A stretch of DNA of 64,000 bases, taken from an uncultured Pseudohongiella sp. (GTDB lineage: Bacteria; Pseudomonadota; Gammaproteobacteria; Pseudomonadales; Pseudohongiellaceae). How positions within the stretch are numbered: the stretch's first letter is position 1; the number at the start of each line of letters is the position of its first letter. The stretch spans positions 2,522,577 through 2,586,576 of the forward strand of contig OX638323.1 of the NCBI GenBank assembly GCA_951812715.1. Reading direction: 5' to 3'. Shown here in pieces: positions 17,307-28,543 of this stretch. The position numbers and the translations under genes were made by a program. A model generated the notes under the pieces. The model was not told the DNA's origin, searched no databases, and was given only the letters and a program-made list of their open reading frames with translations.

Positions 17307-17502
17307 GCGCGGCACACGGATGCGCCGCCGAATTCGATGGATGAAGGCAAGCGTTTTCAAAGCGAAGCTTCGAGCGCGGCCGCAACGACATGGAGCTATG
17401 CTCCGTGACTGGAGCAAGCCACCGAGTTCGGGAGCAAAACAACACCATGCTTGTTTTGCGGTAATGAAAAATTTCCTGGATGAAATTTTCAGAGAAAACT
17501 GA

Positions 17503-19305
17503 ATGAATCGCATAAACAGATTGAATCCGCGCCTCGCCAATCAGATTGCCGCCGGCGAGGTAGTCGAGAGACCGGCTTCGGTACTCAAGGAGTTGTTGGA
17601 GAACAGTCTGGACGCTGGCGCCCTGCGCGTCGACATCGACGTGGAACAGGGCGGCAAGAAATTGCTGCGGGTGCGCGATGACGGCAGCGGCATACACAGG
17701 GACGACCTCGCGCTCGCCTTGAGCCGCCATGCCACCAGCAAGATTTCCCGGCCCGAGGATCTGGAAGCGATAGCTAGTCTCGGATTTCGCGGTGAAGCCC
17801 TTGCCAGTATCGGTTCGGTATCGAGGCTTGAACTGTCCTCCCGGGCGGCGGACGCCAGCAGTGATACCGGCTGGGCGGTGCGGGCCGAAGGCCGGCAGAT
17901 GGAGGCGGCCCTCGAACCCTGTCAGCATGGCGTCGGCGCTACCGTGGAAGTGCGCGACCTGTTTTTCAATACGCCGGCGCGCAAGAAGTTTCTGAAAACC
18001 GAAAGAACCGAGTTTGGCCGCATCGACGATGTGCTCAAACGTCTGGCGCTGAGCCGGTTTGACGTGCAGTTCAATATGCGTCACAACCAGCGTACCGTGC
18101 ATGAATTGCGCCCGGCGGCGACCGAGTTGGAACAGCGGCGCCGCATTGGCCTGGTTTGCGGTCCTGCCTTTCAGGAAAACTCGGTCCAGGTAGATCAGCG
18201 CGCCGCGGGATTACATCTCAGAGGCTGGATCAGCCTGCCGGCGTTTTCGCGCAGCCAGGCGGACTTGCAATACTTCTATGTCAATGGGCGCATCGTGCGC
18301 GACAAGATCGTCAGCCATGCGGTCAGGCAGGCTTATCAGGATGTGTTATATCATGGTCGGCATCCGGCTTACGTGCTGTTCCTGGAACTGGACCCCGCCG
18401 CGGTCGATGTGAATGTACATCCGACCAAGCACGAAGTGCGCTTCCGCGACAGCCGGCTGGTGCACGATTTCCTGTTTCGTTCCCTGCATCGGGAGCTGGC
18501 GGACATCAAGCCGGAGGTCCAGGCCGCGGATCAGACCAATCCGGATGCGGCGCAAACCGCCCCGGAACGCGCCAACGGCCAGAATTTCCTGCCCCTGCGA
18601 GATTTCAGGCCGGTCCGCGAGGCGGGCGCCGAGTATCGCGGTTCGATGCAGTCGGCGCCGGCCGGCTCGACGCAAGGCGCGCCGGAGCAATACGCCAGAC
18701 TGTTCAGTGGCGACGAGGAGGCGCCGCCATTGGGTTATGCTATTGCGCAATTGCATGGTGTCTACATTCTGGCGCAAAACAAGGACGGTTTGATCATCGT
18801 CGATATGCACGCCGCGCATGAACGCATTACCTATGAGCGCTTCAAGCAGGCGCTGCGGGAGGAACGGCTCAAGCGGCAAACCTTGCTCGTGCCGCTGTCG
18901 CTGGCGGTCAGCGAAGCCGAAGCGGAATGCGCCGAAACCCATCGCGACAGCCTGCTCGCATTCGGGCTGGAACTGGAACGGGTTGCCGCGGAAGCCATCG
19001 TCGTGCGCCAGATTCCGGCCTTGCTGAAAGATGCCGACATTGAGCAACTGGCGCGAGACGTGCTGTCGGACTTACTCGAATTCGGCGCCAGCGACCGGCT
19101 GGAAAACCGCCAGAACGAATTGCTGTCCACCATGGCCTGCCATGGTTCGGTGCGCGCCAATCGCCGGCTCGGCATCGACGAAATGAACGCTTTACTGCGG
19201 GATATGGAAGACACCGAACGCAGCGGTCAATGCAATCATGGCCGGCCCACCTGGGTTTGGCAATCCATGACGGAACTGGACAAGCTGTTTCTGCGCGGTC
19301 GTTAG
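17503..19305 (+). CDS. mutL: DNA mismatch repair protein MutL (endonuclease type)
   Basis: Mismatch-repair matchmaker linking MutS to downstream nuclease steps. N-terminal GHKL ATPase: [18 protein letters not shown] near residue 12, DDGSGI near 60 and [10 protein letters not shown] near 93. C-terminal dimerisation domain with [12 protein letters not shown] near residue 430, which fits the metal-binding nicking motif DQHAxxExxxxE, plus [10 protein letters not shown] and QCNHGRPTW near the end. E. coli MutL lacks this motif; Pseudomonas-type MutL has it. The enzyme is therefore probably endonuclease-active, which suggests a MutH-independent repair pathway. Length (600) is normal. It precedes miaA by one base. 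Confidence 0.96.
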   Translation: MNRINRLNPRLANQIAAGEVVERPASVLKELLENSLDAGALRVDIDVEQGGKKLLRVRDDGSGIHRDDLALALSRHATSKISRPEDLEAIASLGFRGEALASIGSVSRLELSSRAADASSDTGWAVRAEGRQMEAALEPCQHGVGATVEVRDLFFNTPARKKFLKTERTEFGRIDDVLKRLALSRFDVQFNMRHNQRTVHELRPAATELEQRRRIGLVCGPAFQENSVQVDQRAAGLHLRGWISLPAFSRSQADLQYFYVNGRIVRDKIVSHAVRQAYQDVLYHGRHPAYVLFLELDPAAVDVNVHPTKHEVRFRDSRLVHDFLFRSLHRELADIKPEVQAADQTNPDAAQTAPERANGQNFLPLRDFRPVREAGAEYRGSMQSAPAGSTQGAPEQYARLFSGDEEAPPLGYAIAQLHGVYILAQNKDGLIIVDMHAAHERITYERFKQALREERLKRQTLLVPLSLAVSEAEAECAETHRDSLLAFGLELERVAAEAIVVRQIPALLKDADIEQLARDVLSDLLEFGASDRLENRQNELLSTMACHGSVRANRRLGIDEMNALLRDMEDTERSGQCNHGRPTWVWQSMTELDKLFLRGR

Positions 19306-19306
19306 C

Positions 19307-20278
19307 TTGGTTTCATCCCAGCGCCAGTTCAAGGACGCGGAAGCAGACGTGATTTGTCTCGCCGGACCCACCGCGGTTGGCAAGACCGCGCTCGCGGTGG
19401 AACTGGCGCAGCGCCGGCCGCTGGAGATTGTCAGCGTGGATTCGGCCCAGATTTACCGAGGGATGGACATCGGCACCGGCAAACCCGATGCGCGCACCCT
19501 GGCGTTGGCGCCGCATCGTCTGATTGACATTCGCGACCCTGCCGAGCCGTATTCGGCGGCGGATTTTCGTGCTGACGCCCTGGTCGAGATTAGCGACATT
19601 CTCGCCGCGGGCAAAACGCCGCTCCTGGTTGGCGGCGCAATGATGTATTTCCAGGTGCTGCGAACAGGACTCGCGGCCATGCCTGCGGCCGATCCGGAGG
19701 TAAGGCGTCAAATCGAACAGGAAGGCGCGCGGGAAGGTTGGGAGGCGATCCATTGCCGGCTTGCCGAAGTCGATCCGGAGGCTGCCGCCCGGATTCATCC
19801 CAACGATCAGCAACGGTTGCAAAGAGCGCTTGAAGTTTATTATGTAAGCGGGAAAACAATTTCCAGCTTTCACAGGGGAAAAAAATATCGCCCAGACCGG
19901 TCTACGTTTTGTAATTTGCATTGTCTGGCGATTCATCCCGCGCGGCGGAGCAAATTGCGCCAAAGGATTGAAACCCGGTTCAGGCAAATGCTGTCAGCCG
20001 GGCTGGAGGCGGAAGTGGAAGGCCTTTTTCGACGGAATGACCTCCATTCCGGCTTGCCATCCATGAAGTCGGCGGGTTACCGTCAGGTCTGGCGGTACCT
20101 GAAAGGAGAGATCAGCTATCTGGAGATGGTGGAAACGAGTATTGCCGCGACACGGCAGCTGGCCAAACGACAGTTGACTTGGTTGCGCGGCTGGCCCGAT
20201 TTGCACCGCTTCAACGACGATCCGGATAGAATTCTGGATGAAGTATTAAAATTTCTGGATTCGCTCGCAATCTGGTAA
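19307..20278 (+). CDS. miaA: tRNA dimethylallyltransferase
   Basis: Transfers a dimethylallyl group to A37 of tRNAs that read UNN codons. P-loop GPTAVGKT at residues 20-27, SAQIYRGMDIGTGKP near 46, and the family block MKSAGYRQVWRYLKGE near 249. Length 323, normal. The coordinate uses TTG immediately after the mutL stop; a GTG at 19349 (giving MICLAGPTAVGKT) is an alternative closer to the P-loop. Part of the classic mutL-miaA-hfq-hflX run. Confidence 0.95.
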   Translation: MVSSQRQFKDAEADVICLAGPTAVGKTALAVELAQRRPLEIVSVDSAQIYRGMDIGTGKPDARTLALAPHRLIDIRDPAEPYSAADFRADALVEISDILAAGKTPLLVGGAMMYFQVLRTGLAAMPAADPEVRRQIEQEGAREGWEAIHCRLAEVDPEAAARIHPNDQQRLQRALEVYYVSGKTISSFHRGKKYRPDRSTFCNLHCLAIHPARRSKLRQRIETRFRQMLSAGLEAEVEGLFRRNDLHSGLPSMKSAGYRQVWRYLKGEISYLEMVETSIAATRQLAKRQLTWLRGWPDLHRFNDDPDRILDEVLKFLDSLAIW

Positions 20279-20350
20279 TCAGGTAATCAGGGAATTTCCC
20301 TGAAAACAATGTGTACTGCAAGGAACGCAGGTAATTTTGGGAGAACAAGA

Positions 20351-20608
20351 ATGTCCAAGGGACATAGCTTACAGGATCCGTTCCTGAATGCTTTACGAAA
20401 GAATCGCGTACCCGTATCGATTTATCTGGTAAGCGGCATCAAGTTACAGGGACAGATCGAGTCTTTCGATCAGTTCGTGATATTGTTGAAAAATGCCGTT
20501 AGCCAAATGGTCTACAAGCACGCTATTTCCACGGTGGTGCCTGGTCGGATGGTAAATATACAGGTCAACCTCCCGGCGGATGATCAAGATGAAGACGCTG
20601 AGCATTAA
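20351..20608 (+). CDS. hfq: RNA-binding chaperone Hfq
   Basis: Hexameric Sm-like RNA chaperone that pairs small RNAs with mRNAs. The 85 residues include the Sm1 motif ([19 protein letters not shown]) and the Sm2 block [13 protein letters not shown] at 20351 follows GGGAGAACAAG; the frame continues upstream to 20309, but that portion is not Hfq-like. The short acidic tail (DDQDEDAEH) replaces the long C-terminal extension seen in E. coli. Confidence 0.97.
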   Translation: MSKGHSLQDPFLNALRKNRVPVSIYLVSGIKLQGQIESFDQFVILLKNAVSQMVYKHAISTVVPGRMVNIQVNLPADDQDEDAEH

Positions 20609-20672
20609 GCCAGGGTTAACCAGCGCCAGGTCGCTGATTGAATTCCTGTTATCTCGGGCTTGAGGCAACTCT

Positions 20673-21947
20673 TTGTTTCTTGAACGTCCCGACTCCGGTG
20701 AGACCTGTGTACTGGTGCACATCGATATCTTCGCGCAGGCCGAACAAGAAGATCTGACCGAATTCGAGGAACTGGCGATTTCCGCTGGCGCGGAGCCCGT
20801 GGCAATCCTGACCGGGTCCCGTGACCGGCCGGAATCGGCGACTTTTCTGGGCGCGGGAAAGCTGGAGGAACTGGCGCAAGTCCGGCAACTGCACAATGCC
20901 AGGCTGGTATTGTTCAATCATTCATTGACGCCGAGCCAGGAGCGTAACCTGGAGCGGCGGCTGCGCTGCCGGGTGCTGGATCGAACTGGCCTGATTCTCG
21001 ATATTTTCGCCCAGCGGGCCAGATCCCATGAAGGCAAGCTGCAAGTCGAACTGGCCCAGTTAAGCCATCTGAGCACGAGGCTTAAGCGCGGCTGGTCCCA
21101 TCTGGACCGGCAAAAGGGCGGCATCGGACTGCGCGGCGCTGGCGAAAAGCAGCTCGAACTGGACCAGCGCATGATCGGCCAACGCATCAGGTCCATTCGC
21201 AAAAGCCTGGCGCGGGTTCATGGCCGGCGCGAACTTGGCCGTAACGCGCGCAAGCGAGCGGAACTGGCGACGATTTCGCTGGTCGGGTACACCAACGTTG
21301 GCAAGACTTCGTTGTTCAACCGCGTGACTGGGGATGCCGGCTACGCCGCCGATCAATTGTTCGCGACGCTGGATCCGCGGCTGCGGCGCATCGGCCTGCC
21401 AGCGTATGGCGTGGCGATTCTGGCGGACACGGTAGGCTTCATCGGCCATCTGCCCCATCAATTGGTCGAAGCGTTCAAGGCGACCCTGGAAGAGACCGTG
21501 GCGGCGCAACTGCTGGTTCATGTCGTGGACGCGGCGGGCGCCAGACGCCAGGAAAACGTTGAGCAGGTCAACGCCGTGCTGCGGGAAATCGGCGCCGGAG
21601 ACATCCCGTGTCTACAGGTATGTAACAAGATTGATCTGCGCCCGGGTTTGGGGCCGCGCATCGACCGTGACGCGGAAGGCCGGCCGATTCGCGTGTGGAT
21701 GTCCGCGCTTACCGGCGCCGGCGAGGAAGAACTTCGTGTTGCCCTCGGTGAATTGCTGGGCGCGGATATGGTGCAGCAGGCGCTGGTGTTGTCGCCGCGG
21801 CAGGCCGGACTGCGCTCGCGGCTATTGGCGCGCGGCTGCATTCAGCAAGAGCGCGTCGATGAACTGGGAAATTTCCATTTGCTGGCGCGCCTGAGTCCGA
21901 CCGAAGCGCGGCGCATCGCGGCGCTTGAAGGCTGCCGACTCGAATAA
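20673..21947 (+). CDS. hflX: GTPase HflX
   Basis: Ribosome-associated GTPase that splits stalled 70S ribosomes under stress. N-terminal HflX domain (about 1-190, including the glycine-rich GGIGLRGAGEKQLELDQR), then a GTPase domain: G1 GYTNVGKTS near residue 207, G3 DTVGFIGHLPH near 253 and G4 NKID near 323. Length 424 is normal. The start is TTG at 20673 with GAGG about ten bases upstream. It follows hfq, as in E. coli. Confidence 0.95.
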   Translation: MFLERPDSGETCVLVHIDIFAQAEQEDLTEFEELAISAGAEPVAILTGSRDRPESATFLGAGKLEELAQVRQLHNARLVLFNHSLTPSQERNLERRLRCRVLDRTGLILDIFAQRARSHEGKLQVELAQLSHLSTRLKRGWSHLDRQKGGIGLRGAGEKQLELDQRMIGQRIRSIRKSLARVHGRRELGRNARKRAELATISLVGYTNVGKTSLFNRVTGDAGYAADQLFATLDPRLRRIGLPAYGVAILADTVGFIGHLPHQLVEAFKATLEETVAAQLLVHVVDAAGARRQENVEQVNAVLREIGAGDIPCLQVCNKIDLRPGLGPRIDRDAEGRPIRVWMSALTGAGEEELRVALGELLGADMVQQALVLSPRQAGLRSRLLARGCIQQERVDELGNFHLLARLSPTEARRIAALEGCRLE

Positions 21948-22048
21948 CGGAAAGCTTTGACTATTGGCACTGTGTCTGAGCGCCAAAATTCGCTAGAATT
22001 CCGCTTTTAGACAATCGTTATGGCGCAAGCTGGACGACGGAGTGTGAA

Positions 22049-23260
22049 ATGGCCTGGAATGAACCCGGCAACAATGGCAAAGACCCCGATCCCTGGGGCA
22101 ACGGCGGCCGCCGTGGCGGCGACCAGGGTCCGCCCGATATCGATGACATAATCAGGAATTTGCTAAGCCGCTTCAGCATCTTCGGCGGCGGTTCCAAGAC
22201 TGGCTCCAGCGGCGGCAAGTCGAAGTCCGGCAGGGGCTTGTCCGGCGGCCTGCTGGCGGGATTCGTCGTCGTCGCGCTCGTGGTCTGGGGATTCCTGGGC
22301 TTTTACATAGTCGACGAAGCCGAGCGCGCCGTGGTGCTGCGGTTCGGGCGCGTGCTCGACAATACCGTAACCCCCGGGTTGCACTGGAACCCGCCGCTTG
22401 TCGACGAGGTCAACAAGGTCAACGTCTCGGAACTTAACGACAAGGAGTATCAGAACCGGTCGATGTTGACCACCGATGAGAACATCATCGACATCGTGGT
22501 GACGGTGCAATACCTCATCGTCGATCCGGTCAAGTACGTCATTGCCGTGCAGGATCCCGAACGCAGTCTCGACAATGCCGCGGAATCCGCGATCCGGCAC
22601 GTGGTCGGCGGCAATTTCATGGACCAGATTCTGACCGAGGGTCGTCCTATCGTGGCGGCCGATGTGCACGAACGCCTGCAGAATTACATGGATCTGTACA
22701 ACACCGGCATTTTCATCAACCAGGTCAACGTCGCTGAAGTTAATCCGCCGGAAGCCGTGCGACCGGCCTTCGAGGGCGTAATCGAGGCGCGGGAGGATGA
22801 GCAAAGAGCCCAAAATCAGGCGCAACAATACGCCAACCGCATCATTCCCGAGGCCCGCGGCGAGGCCCAGCGGCAGATCGAACAGGCCAACGCCTACAAG
22901 GAAGATGTGATCGCCCGGGCGGAAGGCGACGCCTCGCGATTCGACCAGTTGCTGCTTGAGTACCAGAAGGCGCCCCAGGTGACGCGGCAGCGCATGTATA
23001 TCGATTCGATCCAAGACGTGATGACGGCGTCGAGCAAGATCATGATCGATGTCGAGGGCGGCAACAACATGCTCTACGTGCCGCTCGACAAGATTCTCGA
23101 ACAGAACACGTCCATCACGGGTGCGGCCCGGCCGCGCTCGGCAACGGAGTGGCGCGACTTCGCCGACGAGTTGGCGCCGTATCTGCCTAACGTTTCCAGT
23201 GGCGGGGCGGTTGACGCGTCGCGCCTGTCCGACGCCAGAAGTGGAGTAACGAGACCATGA
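22049..23260 (+). CDS. hflK: FtsH protease regulator HflK
   Basis: SPFH/prohibitin-family inner-membrane protein that forms a large cage with HflC around FtsH and modulates its proteolysis. A glycine-rich N-terminus (residues 1-65) precedes one transmembrane helix (about 72-94), then the band-7 domain begins with YIVDEAERAVVLRFGRVLD. A charged helical region rich in A, E, Q and R follows. Length 403, normal. Its stop overlaps the hflC start (ATGA), so the subunits are translationally coupled. Confidence 0.96.
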   Translation: MAWNEPGNNGKDPDPWGNGGRRGGDQGPPDIDDIIRNLLSRFSIFGGGSKTGSSGGKSKSGRGLSGGLLAGFVVVALVVWGFLGFYIVDEAERAVVLRFGRVLDNTVTPGLHWNPPLVDEVNKVNVSELNDKEYQNRSMLTTDENIIDIVVTVQYLIVDPVKYVIAVQDPERSLDNAAESAIRHVVGGNFMDQILTEGRPIVAADVHERLQNYMDLYNTGIFINQVNVAEVNPPEAVRPAFEGVIEAREDEQRAQNQAQQYANRIIPEARGEAQRQIEQANAYKEDVIARAEGDASRFDQLLLEYQKAPQVTRQRMYIDSIQDVMTASSKIMIDVEGGNNMLYVPLDKILEQNTSITGAARPRSATEWRDFADELAPYLPNVSSGGAVDASRLSDARSGVTRP

Positions 23261-24135
23261 AAAGATATTACGGCATAGGGCTGGCGGCGCTGCTGCTGAT
23301 ACTGGCCGCCAACAGCCTGTTCGTGGTGCGCGAAACCGAGCGCGCCGTCATGTTGCGCTTCGGCGAACTCGTCAACGCCGATATTCAGCCCGGGCTGCAC
23401 GTGAAGATTCCCTGGGTGAATCGGGTGCGCAAGTTTGACGCGCGCATCCAGATTGAAGATTCGGTGCCCGCGGACTTTTTTACGCTGGAGCAGAAAGCCC
23501 TGGTTGTCGATTCCTACGCCAAGTGGCGAATCATTGACGTGGGCCAGTTTTACGTTTCCACCCAGGGCGAAGTGTCCAGGGCCGGTTCGCTGCTCGCGCA
23601 ACGTGTCAACGACGGCTTGCGCGACCAGATCGGCGAGCGCACTTTGCAGGAAGTCGTCGCCGGCGAACGCGATCAGCTCATGCTTGATCTGACCGCGAAC
23701 CTGAACATGGATTCCGCGGTCGATATTGGCATCGAAGTCATCGATGTGCGCGTAAAACGCATCGACTTGCCCGCGGACGTGCGCAATTCCGTGTACGAAC
23801 GCATGATTACCGAGCGCAACCGGGAAGCCCAGGAACTGCGTTCCCGCGGCGACGAGCTCGCCATCGGCATCCGCGCCGACGCCGACCGGCAGGCAATCAT
23901 CTTCGAAGCCGAAGCCTATCGCGACGCCGAGCAGATTCGCGGCGAAGGCGACGCCCGCGCAACCGCGGTCTACGCCGACGCTTACAACAAGGATCCGGAA
24001 TTCTACGCCTTCACCCGCAGCTTGACCGCCTATCGCGAAACGTTCAAGAACAAGGGGGATGTGTTGTTGCTGGATCCAGACAGTGAATATTTCAGATATC
24101 TGAAGGATCTCGACAACGGCCAACCAGAACAATAA
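23257..24135 (+). CDS. hflC: FtsH protease regulator HflC
   Basis: Partner of HflK in the FtsH-modulating membrane complex. An N-terminal membrane anchor (IGLAALLLILAANSLFVV, about 6-22) precedes the band-7 domain (RETERAVMLRFGELVN) and a helical part with ERNREAQELRSRGDELAIG. Length 292, normal. It starts inside the hflK stop codon. A strong hairpin lies about 45 bases downstream. Confidence 0.96.
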   Translation: MKRYYGIGLAALLLILAANSLFVVRETERAVMLRFGELVNADIQPGLHVKIPWVNRVRKFDARIQIEDSVPADFFTLEQKALVVDSYAKWRIIDVGQFYVSTQGEVSRAGSLLAQRVNDGLRDQIGERTLQEVVAGERDQLMLDLTANLNMDSAVDIGIEVIDVRVKRIDLPADVRNSVYERMITERNREAQELRSRGDELAIGIRADADRQAIIFEAEAYRDAEQIRGEGDARATAVYADAYNKDPEFYAFTRSLTAYRETFKNKGDVLLLDPDSEYFRYLKDLDNGQPEQ

Positions 24136-24178
24136 CAGGTACGCTGTCCAATCCGTCGCGGGCCAGTTCTTGCCGTTT

Positions 24179-24204
24179 CCGGCCGCCGGCTGATTGGCGG
24201 CCGG
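24179..24204 (+). terminator. Terminator-like hairpin after hflC
   Basis: CCGGCCGCC pairs perfectly with GGCGGCCGG around an eight-base loop and is followed by ATTTCATTC. The stem is strong, but the T tract is imperfect, so it may terminate or only attenuate transcription from hflC into the DUF2065-hisZ-purA genes. Confidence 0.5.
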
Positions 24205-24231
24205 ATTTCATTCGACGAGCCGAATTCTCTC

Positions 24232-24417
24232 ATGTGGCATGATCTCGCGGTGGCATTCTGTTTGCTGCTGGTCATTGAGGGCCTGCTGCCCGCGATCAGT
24301 CCGGGTTTGTGGAAGCGGATGGTGCTGACCCTGAGCGAAGCGCCCGAGCGACAGATTCGCATGGCGGGCCTGGGATTCCTTTTTGCCGGGGCTGTTTTGT
24401 TGTATCTGATCAATTGA
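24232..24417 (+). CDS. yjeT: DUF2065 small membrane protein (YjeT-like)
   Basis: A 61-residue protein with two hydrophobic helices (about 4-24 and 44-60) and the family pattern EGLLPAISPGLWKRMV. The function is unknown, but the gene is conserved between hflC and hisZ/purA in Gammaproteobacteria, as here. ATG at 24232; hisZ starts 12 bases after its stop. Confidence 0.85.
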   Translation: MWHDLAVAFCLLLVIEGLLPAISPGLWKRMVLTLSEAPERQIRMAGLGFLFAGAVLLYLIN

Positions 24418-24429
24418 AGAGTTGATGGC

Positions 24430-25617
24430 ATGAGTTCCGCCAAAAGATGGCTGCTGCCCGACGGCGTTGAAGAGATTCTGCCGGAAGAAGCCCGCAAGCT
24501 GGAAAGTCTGCGGCGCGAGATCCTCGATCTTTATCGCGGATGGGGTTATGAGCTGGTTATTACGCCGCTGATCGAGTTTCTCGATTCGCTGCTGGTGGGC
24601 TCCTCCCACGACCTCGACTTGCATACCTTCAAGCTGATCGACCAGTTGAGCGGCCAGCTCATGGGCATCCGCGCCGATATCACGCCCCAGGCCGCACGCA
24701 TCGATGCCCATCGTCTCAATCGCGAAGGCCCCGTGCGCCTGTGCTACGCAGACAGCGTGTTGCACACCTTGCCGCGGGGCATGCAGACATCCCGCGCGCC
24801 AATCCGGGTCGGCGCGGAGTTCTACGGACACGCCGGGGTCGAATGCGATATCGAGGTGATTTGCCTGATGTGCGCCATGTTGCAACAGGCGGCGGTTGAC
24901 AATGTGCACATCGTCCTCGGTCATGTCGGAATCTACCGTTCGCTGTTGCAGGCGGCTGGCATGGATACCGCGTCCGAAGAGACCTTGTTCGCGGCGGTGC
25001 AGCGCAAGGCTTATGGCGAAGTCGATCGGCTGCTCTCCAAAAATGTGGAAGATGCCGCGTTGCGCGGGATGCTTGCCCGGCTTGTGCGTCTCAGCGGCAA
25101 CGAAGAAGTGCTTGATCGGGCAAAAGAGACCTTCGCCAATGCGCCTGCCGCGGTTAAAGCGGAACTGAACGAATTGATCGCGATTGATGAAGGCGTAAGA
25201 AAACGCATTCCGGCTGTGCCCTTGAGCTACGATCTGTGCGAATTGCGCGGTTATCAATACCACACCGGCATTGTCTTCGCCGCCTATACGCCGGGCTATG
25301 GCCGCGCCGTCGCCAAGGGCGGCCGCTACGATAATATCGGCGCCGTATTCGGGCGGGCGCGGCCCGCGACCGGCTTCGACAGCGATTTGAAGACCCTGGC
25401 GCGATTGACCGCGAGAGAATTCCGCCGCCGGCCGGGCATTCTGACCCCGGACAGTAACAGCGCCGATTTGTCGGCGAAAGCGGAGGAACTGAGAAAATTG
25501 GGCGAAATTGTAATTGCCGATGTAACTGGCGCCTGTGACGCGGCCACGGCCCGTGAACTCAATTGCGACCGCTACCTGCTGCTACGACAAGGCGAGTGGG
25601 TCGTACAGGAATTCTGA
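24430..25617 (+). CDS. hisZ: ATP phosphoribosyltransferase regulatory subunit HisZ
   Basis: Histidyl-tRNA-synthetase-like protein without aminoacylation activity. It joins short-form HisG to build the first enzyme of histidine synthesis and carries feedback control. Class II motif 1 region LLPDGVEEILPEEARKLE at the N-terminus, then TPLIEF, DITPQAARIDAH near 82 and GGRYDNIG near 298. The length (395) fits HisZ rather than HisS and there is no C-terminal anticodon-binding domain. hisG is not in the window. Confidence 0.93.
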   Translation: MSSAKRWLLPDGVEEILPEEARKLESLRREILDLYRGWGYELVITPLIEFLDSLLVGSSHDLDLHTFKLIDQLSGQLMGIRADITPQAARIDAHRLNREGPVRLCYADSVLHTLPRGMQTSRAPIRVGAEFYGHAGVECDIEVICLMCAMLQQAAVDNVHIVLGHVGIYRSLLQAAGMDTASEETLFAAVQRKAYGEVDRLLSKNVEDAALRGMLARLVRLSGNEEVLDRAKETFANAPAAVKAELNELIAIDEGVRKRIPAVPLSYDLCELRGYQYHTGIVFAAYTPGYGRAVAKGGRYDNIGAVFGRARPATGFDSDLKTLARLTAREFRRRPGILTPDSNSADLSAKAEELRKLGEIVIADVTGACDAATARELNCDRYLLLRQGEWVVQEF

Positions 25618-26931
<1,314 letters not shown>

Positions 26932-27080
26932 CCGCCCGCCGGATACCAGCATTCCCCTTGTTCGTGCATGCCGTCCATGGCGCGGCTATTGTGATTTCGC
27001 CAACCCCTAGCCTCGCCATCCCTGGCGAGTCGTTCGGACCTCAATAAGCTACGCTTCTTGTCGGCTACGCCGACCGGTCC

Positions 27081-27998
27081 TCACTCTTCCAGACTCCACA
27101 GGCAGGCGGCGCCCCGCGCCCCACTGGCATCGCCAAAGCGAGGCGGGGACACTCGGGTCAGCAGGTTGTCGGTGAAAACATATTCGGCAAGCATTGTTGG
27201 AACCACTTGGTAAATCTGCTCGATATTGCACAGTCCTCCGCCGAATACGACCATCTCCGGATCGATCATGTTGATAATGGTGGCGACGCATTGCGCGAGC
27301 TGGCGGCAATACAGTGTCAGGCAGGCGGCGGCCGGCTCGTCTCCGTTTGCCGCCAGCCGGGCGATTTCGGCGGCTTCGAGTTCCGCGCCGCCCGCTTCGG
27401 CGAACGTGCGCCTGAGTCCGTTGCCGCAAAGCACGGTTTCAATGCAGTTCAAGCGGCCGCAATAGCATTTTCGATCTAAATCGATGGACCCGCGTACATT
27501 GGCGGGGATGCAATTGTGCCCCCATTCCCCGGCGATGCGGTTGGGGCCGGTATGCAATTTGCCATCCACGACGAAACCGCCCCCGGTGCCCGTGCCGATG
27601 ATAACGCCGAATACCGAACGGCAGTCCCGCCCAGCGCCGTAATGGGCTTCCGACAAGGCAAAGCAATTGGCGTCGTTTTCCATCCGCACCGCCTGTCCGA
27701 GTTGCTGCTCGACGTCGCGTTTCAACGGATGACCGTTCAAGCAGGTCGAATTTGAATTCTTGATCGTTTCCGACGGCGCCGCCAGCGCGCCAGGCGTGCC
27801 TATTCCCACTTTCAGCCGCCGCCCTTTCTGTAATTCCCTGATCAGCCCGCAAATTTCCGCCACCACTTTATCGTAGGAGGATGACGGAGTGGGCCGGCGC
27901 ACCAGTTCGGCCACTTCGCCCGCCGCGGTCAATACGATGCCTTCGATCTTGGTGCCGCCGAGATCGACACCGATGCGCAATTGCCTGTCTTGATCCAT
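27081..27998 (-). CDS. ROK family sugar kinase (fructokinase/GlcNAc kinase type)
   Basis: ATP-dependent hexose kinase of the ROK family, 305 residues. Phosphate loop IGVDLGGTKIEG near the N-terminus, MENDANCFALSEA with the catalytic aspartate near 110, GTGTGGGFVVDG near 137, and zinc-binding histidine and cysteines in GEWGHNCIP and CYCGRLNCIE (about 160-190). That zinc layout resembles fructokinase Mak and NagK, so the substrate is probably fructose or N-acetylglucosamine, unresolved. ATG at 27998; the frame reaches 28055 via a TTG but the extra residues are not ROK-like. An AGGAG lies somewhat far (about 14 bases) upstream. Confidence 0.88.
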   Translation of the reverse strand: MDQDRQLRIGVDLGGTKIEGIVLTAAGEVAELVRRPTPSSSYDKVVAEICGLIRELQKGRRLKVGIGTPGALAAPSETIKNSNSTCLNGHPLKRDVEQQLGQAVRMENDANCFALSEAHYGAGRDCRSVFGVIIGTGTGGGFVVDGKLHTGPNRIAGEWGHNCIPANVRGSIDLDRKCYCGRLNCIETVLCGNGLRRTFAEAGGAELEAAEIARLAANGDEPAAACLTLYCRQLAQCVATIINMIDPEMVVFGGGLCNIEQIYQVVPTMLAEYVFTDNLLTRVSPPRFGDASGARGAACLWSLEE

Positions 27999-28204
27999 CT
28001 TCAATTCAACTCCTAATGCATAGTTCCGGCCGTCATGGACGCGGTGAAAATTCAATATGTATGGTTTGACTTTGCCTGTTTAACACTATATGTTGATCTC
28101 GTCGACCGTCAAATCGCCCAACGGAACGATTGCGGAATACGCGATCTAACGGTCGGCCGGCATCGAATCTTACCTGGGCCGAACGGCCGTTGAGGTTATC
28201 AGGA

Positions 28205-28393
28205 ATGACTCAATTAGCACAGAACAGCGAGGCCGAAGTGCAGGACGCAGTCAAGACGGCAAGGAGGAAGGCGAGGGATCAGCTTCGATTGCTGGTCGAA
28301 AAACGCAAGCGCGAAGACGAAATCCGCGACCGGCTTGCGGCTTTCGCCGAAGAAATGGAGCGCGCCCGCGCGATGCACGCGAAGCTGTTGTGA
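28205..28393 (+). CDS. Small helical protein of unknown function
   Basis: A 62-residue, highly charged protein, probably one long helix or coiled coil (AVKTARRKARDQLRLLVEKR, then EIRDRLAAFAEEMERARAMH). ATG at 28205 follows TCAGGA. No signal or membrane segment and no family recognised. It stands alone between the ROK kinase and the CopC-like gene. The composition matches the surrounding genome, so it looks native. Confidence 0.5.
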   Translation: MTQLAQNSEAEVQDAVKTARRKARDQLRLLVEKRKREDEIRDRLAAFAEEMERARAMHAKLL

Positions 28394-28543
28394 GCGACCC
28401 GGGGCGACGATAGCGGCAAAGCGCTTCGTCTCCGGCTCATCCCGACTCCGGGCAGATGGTGAATGCCTCCGGAGCAAGGTAAACTCCCCCTCGTGATTGC
28501 CTGTCGGCAGTCGGTCAAATTCAGCAAAATGCAGAGTCCAGAC

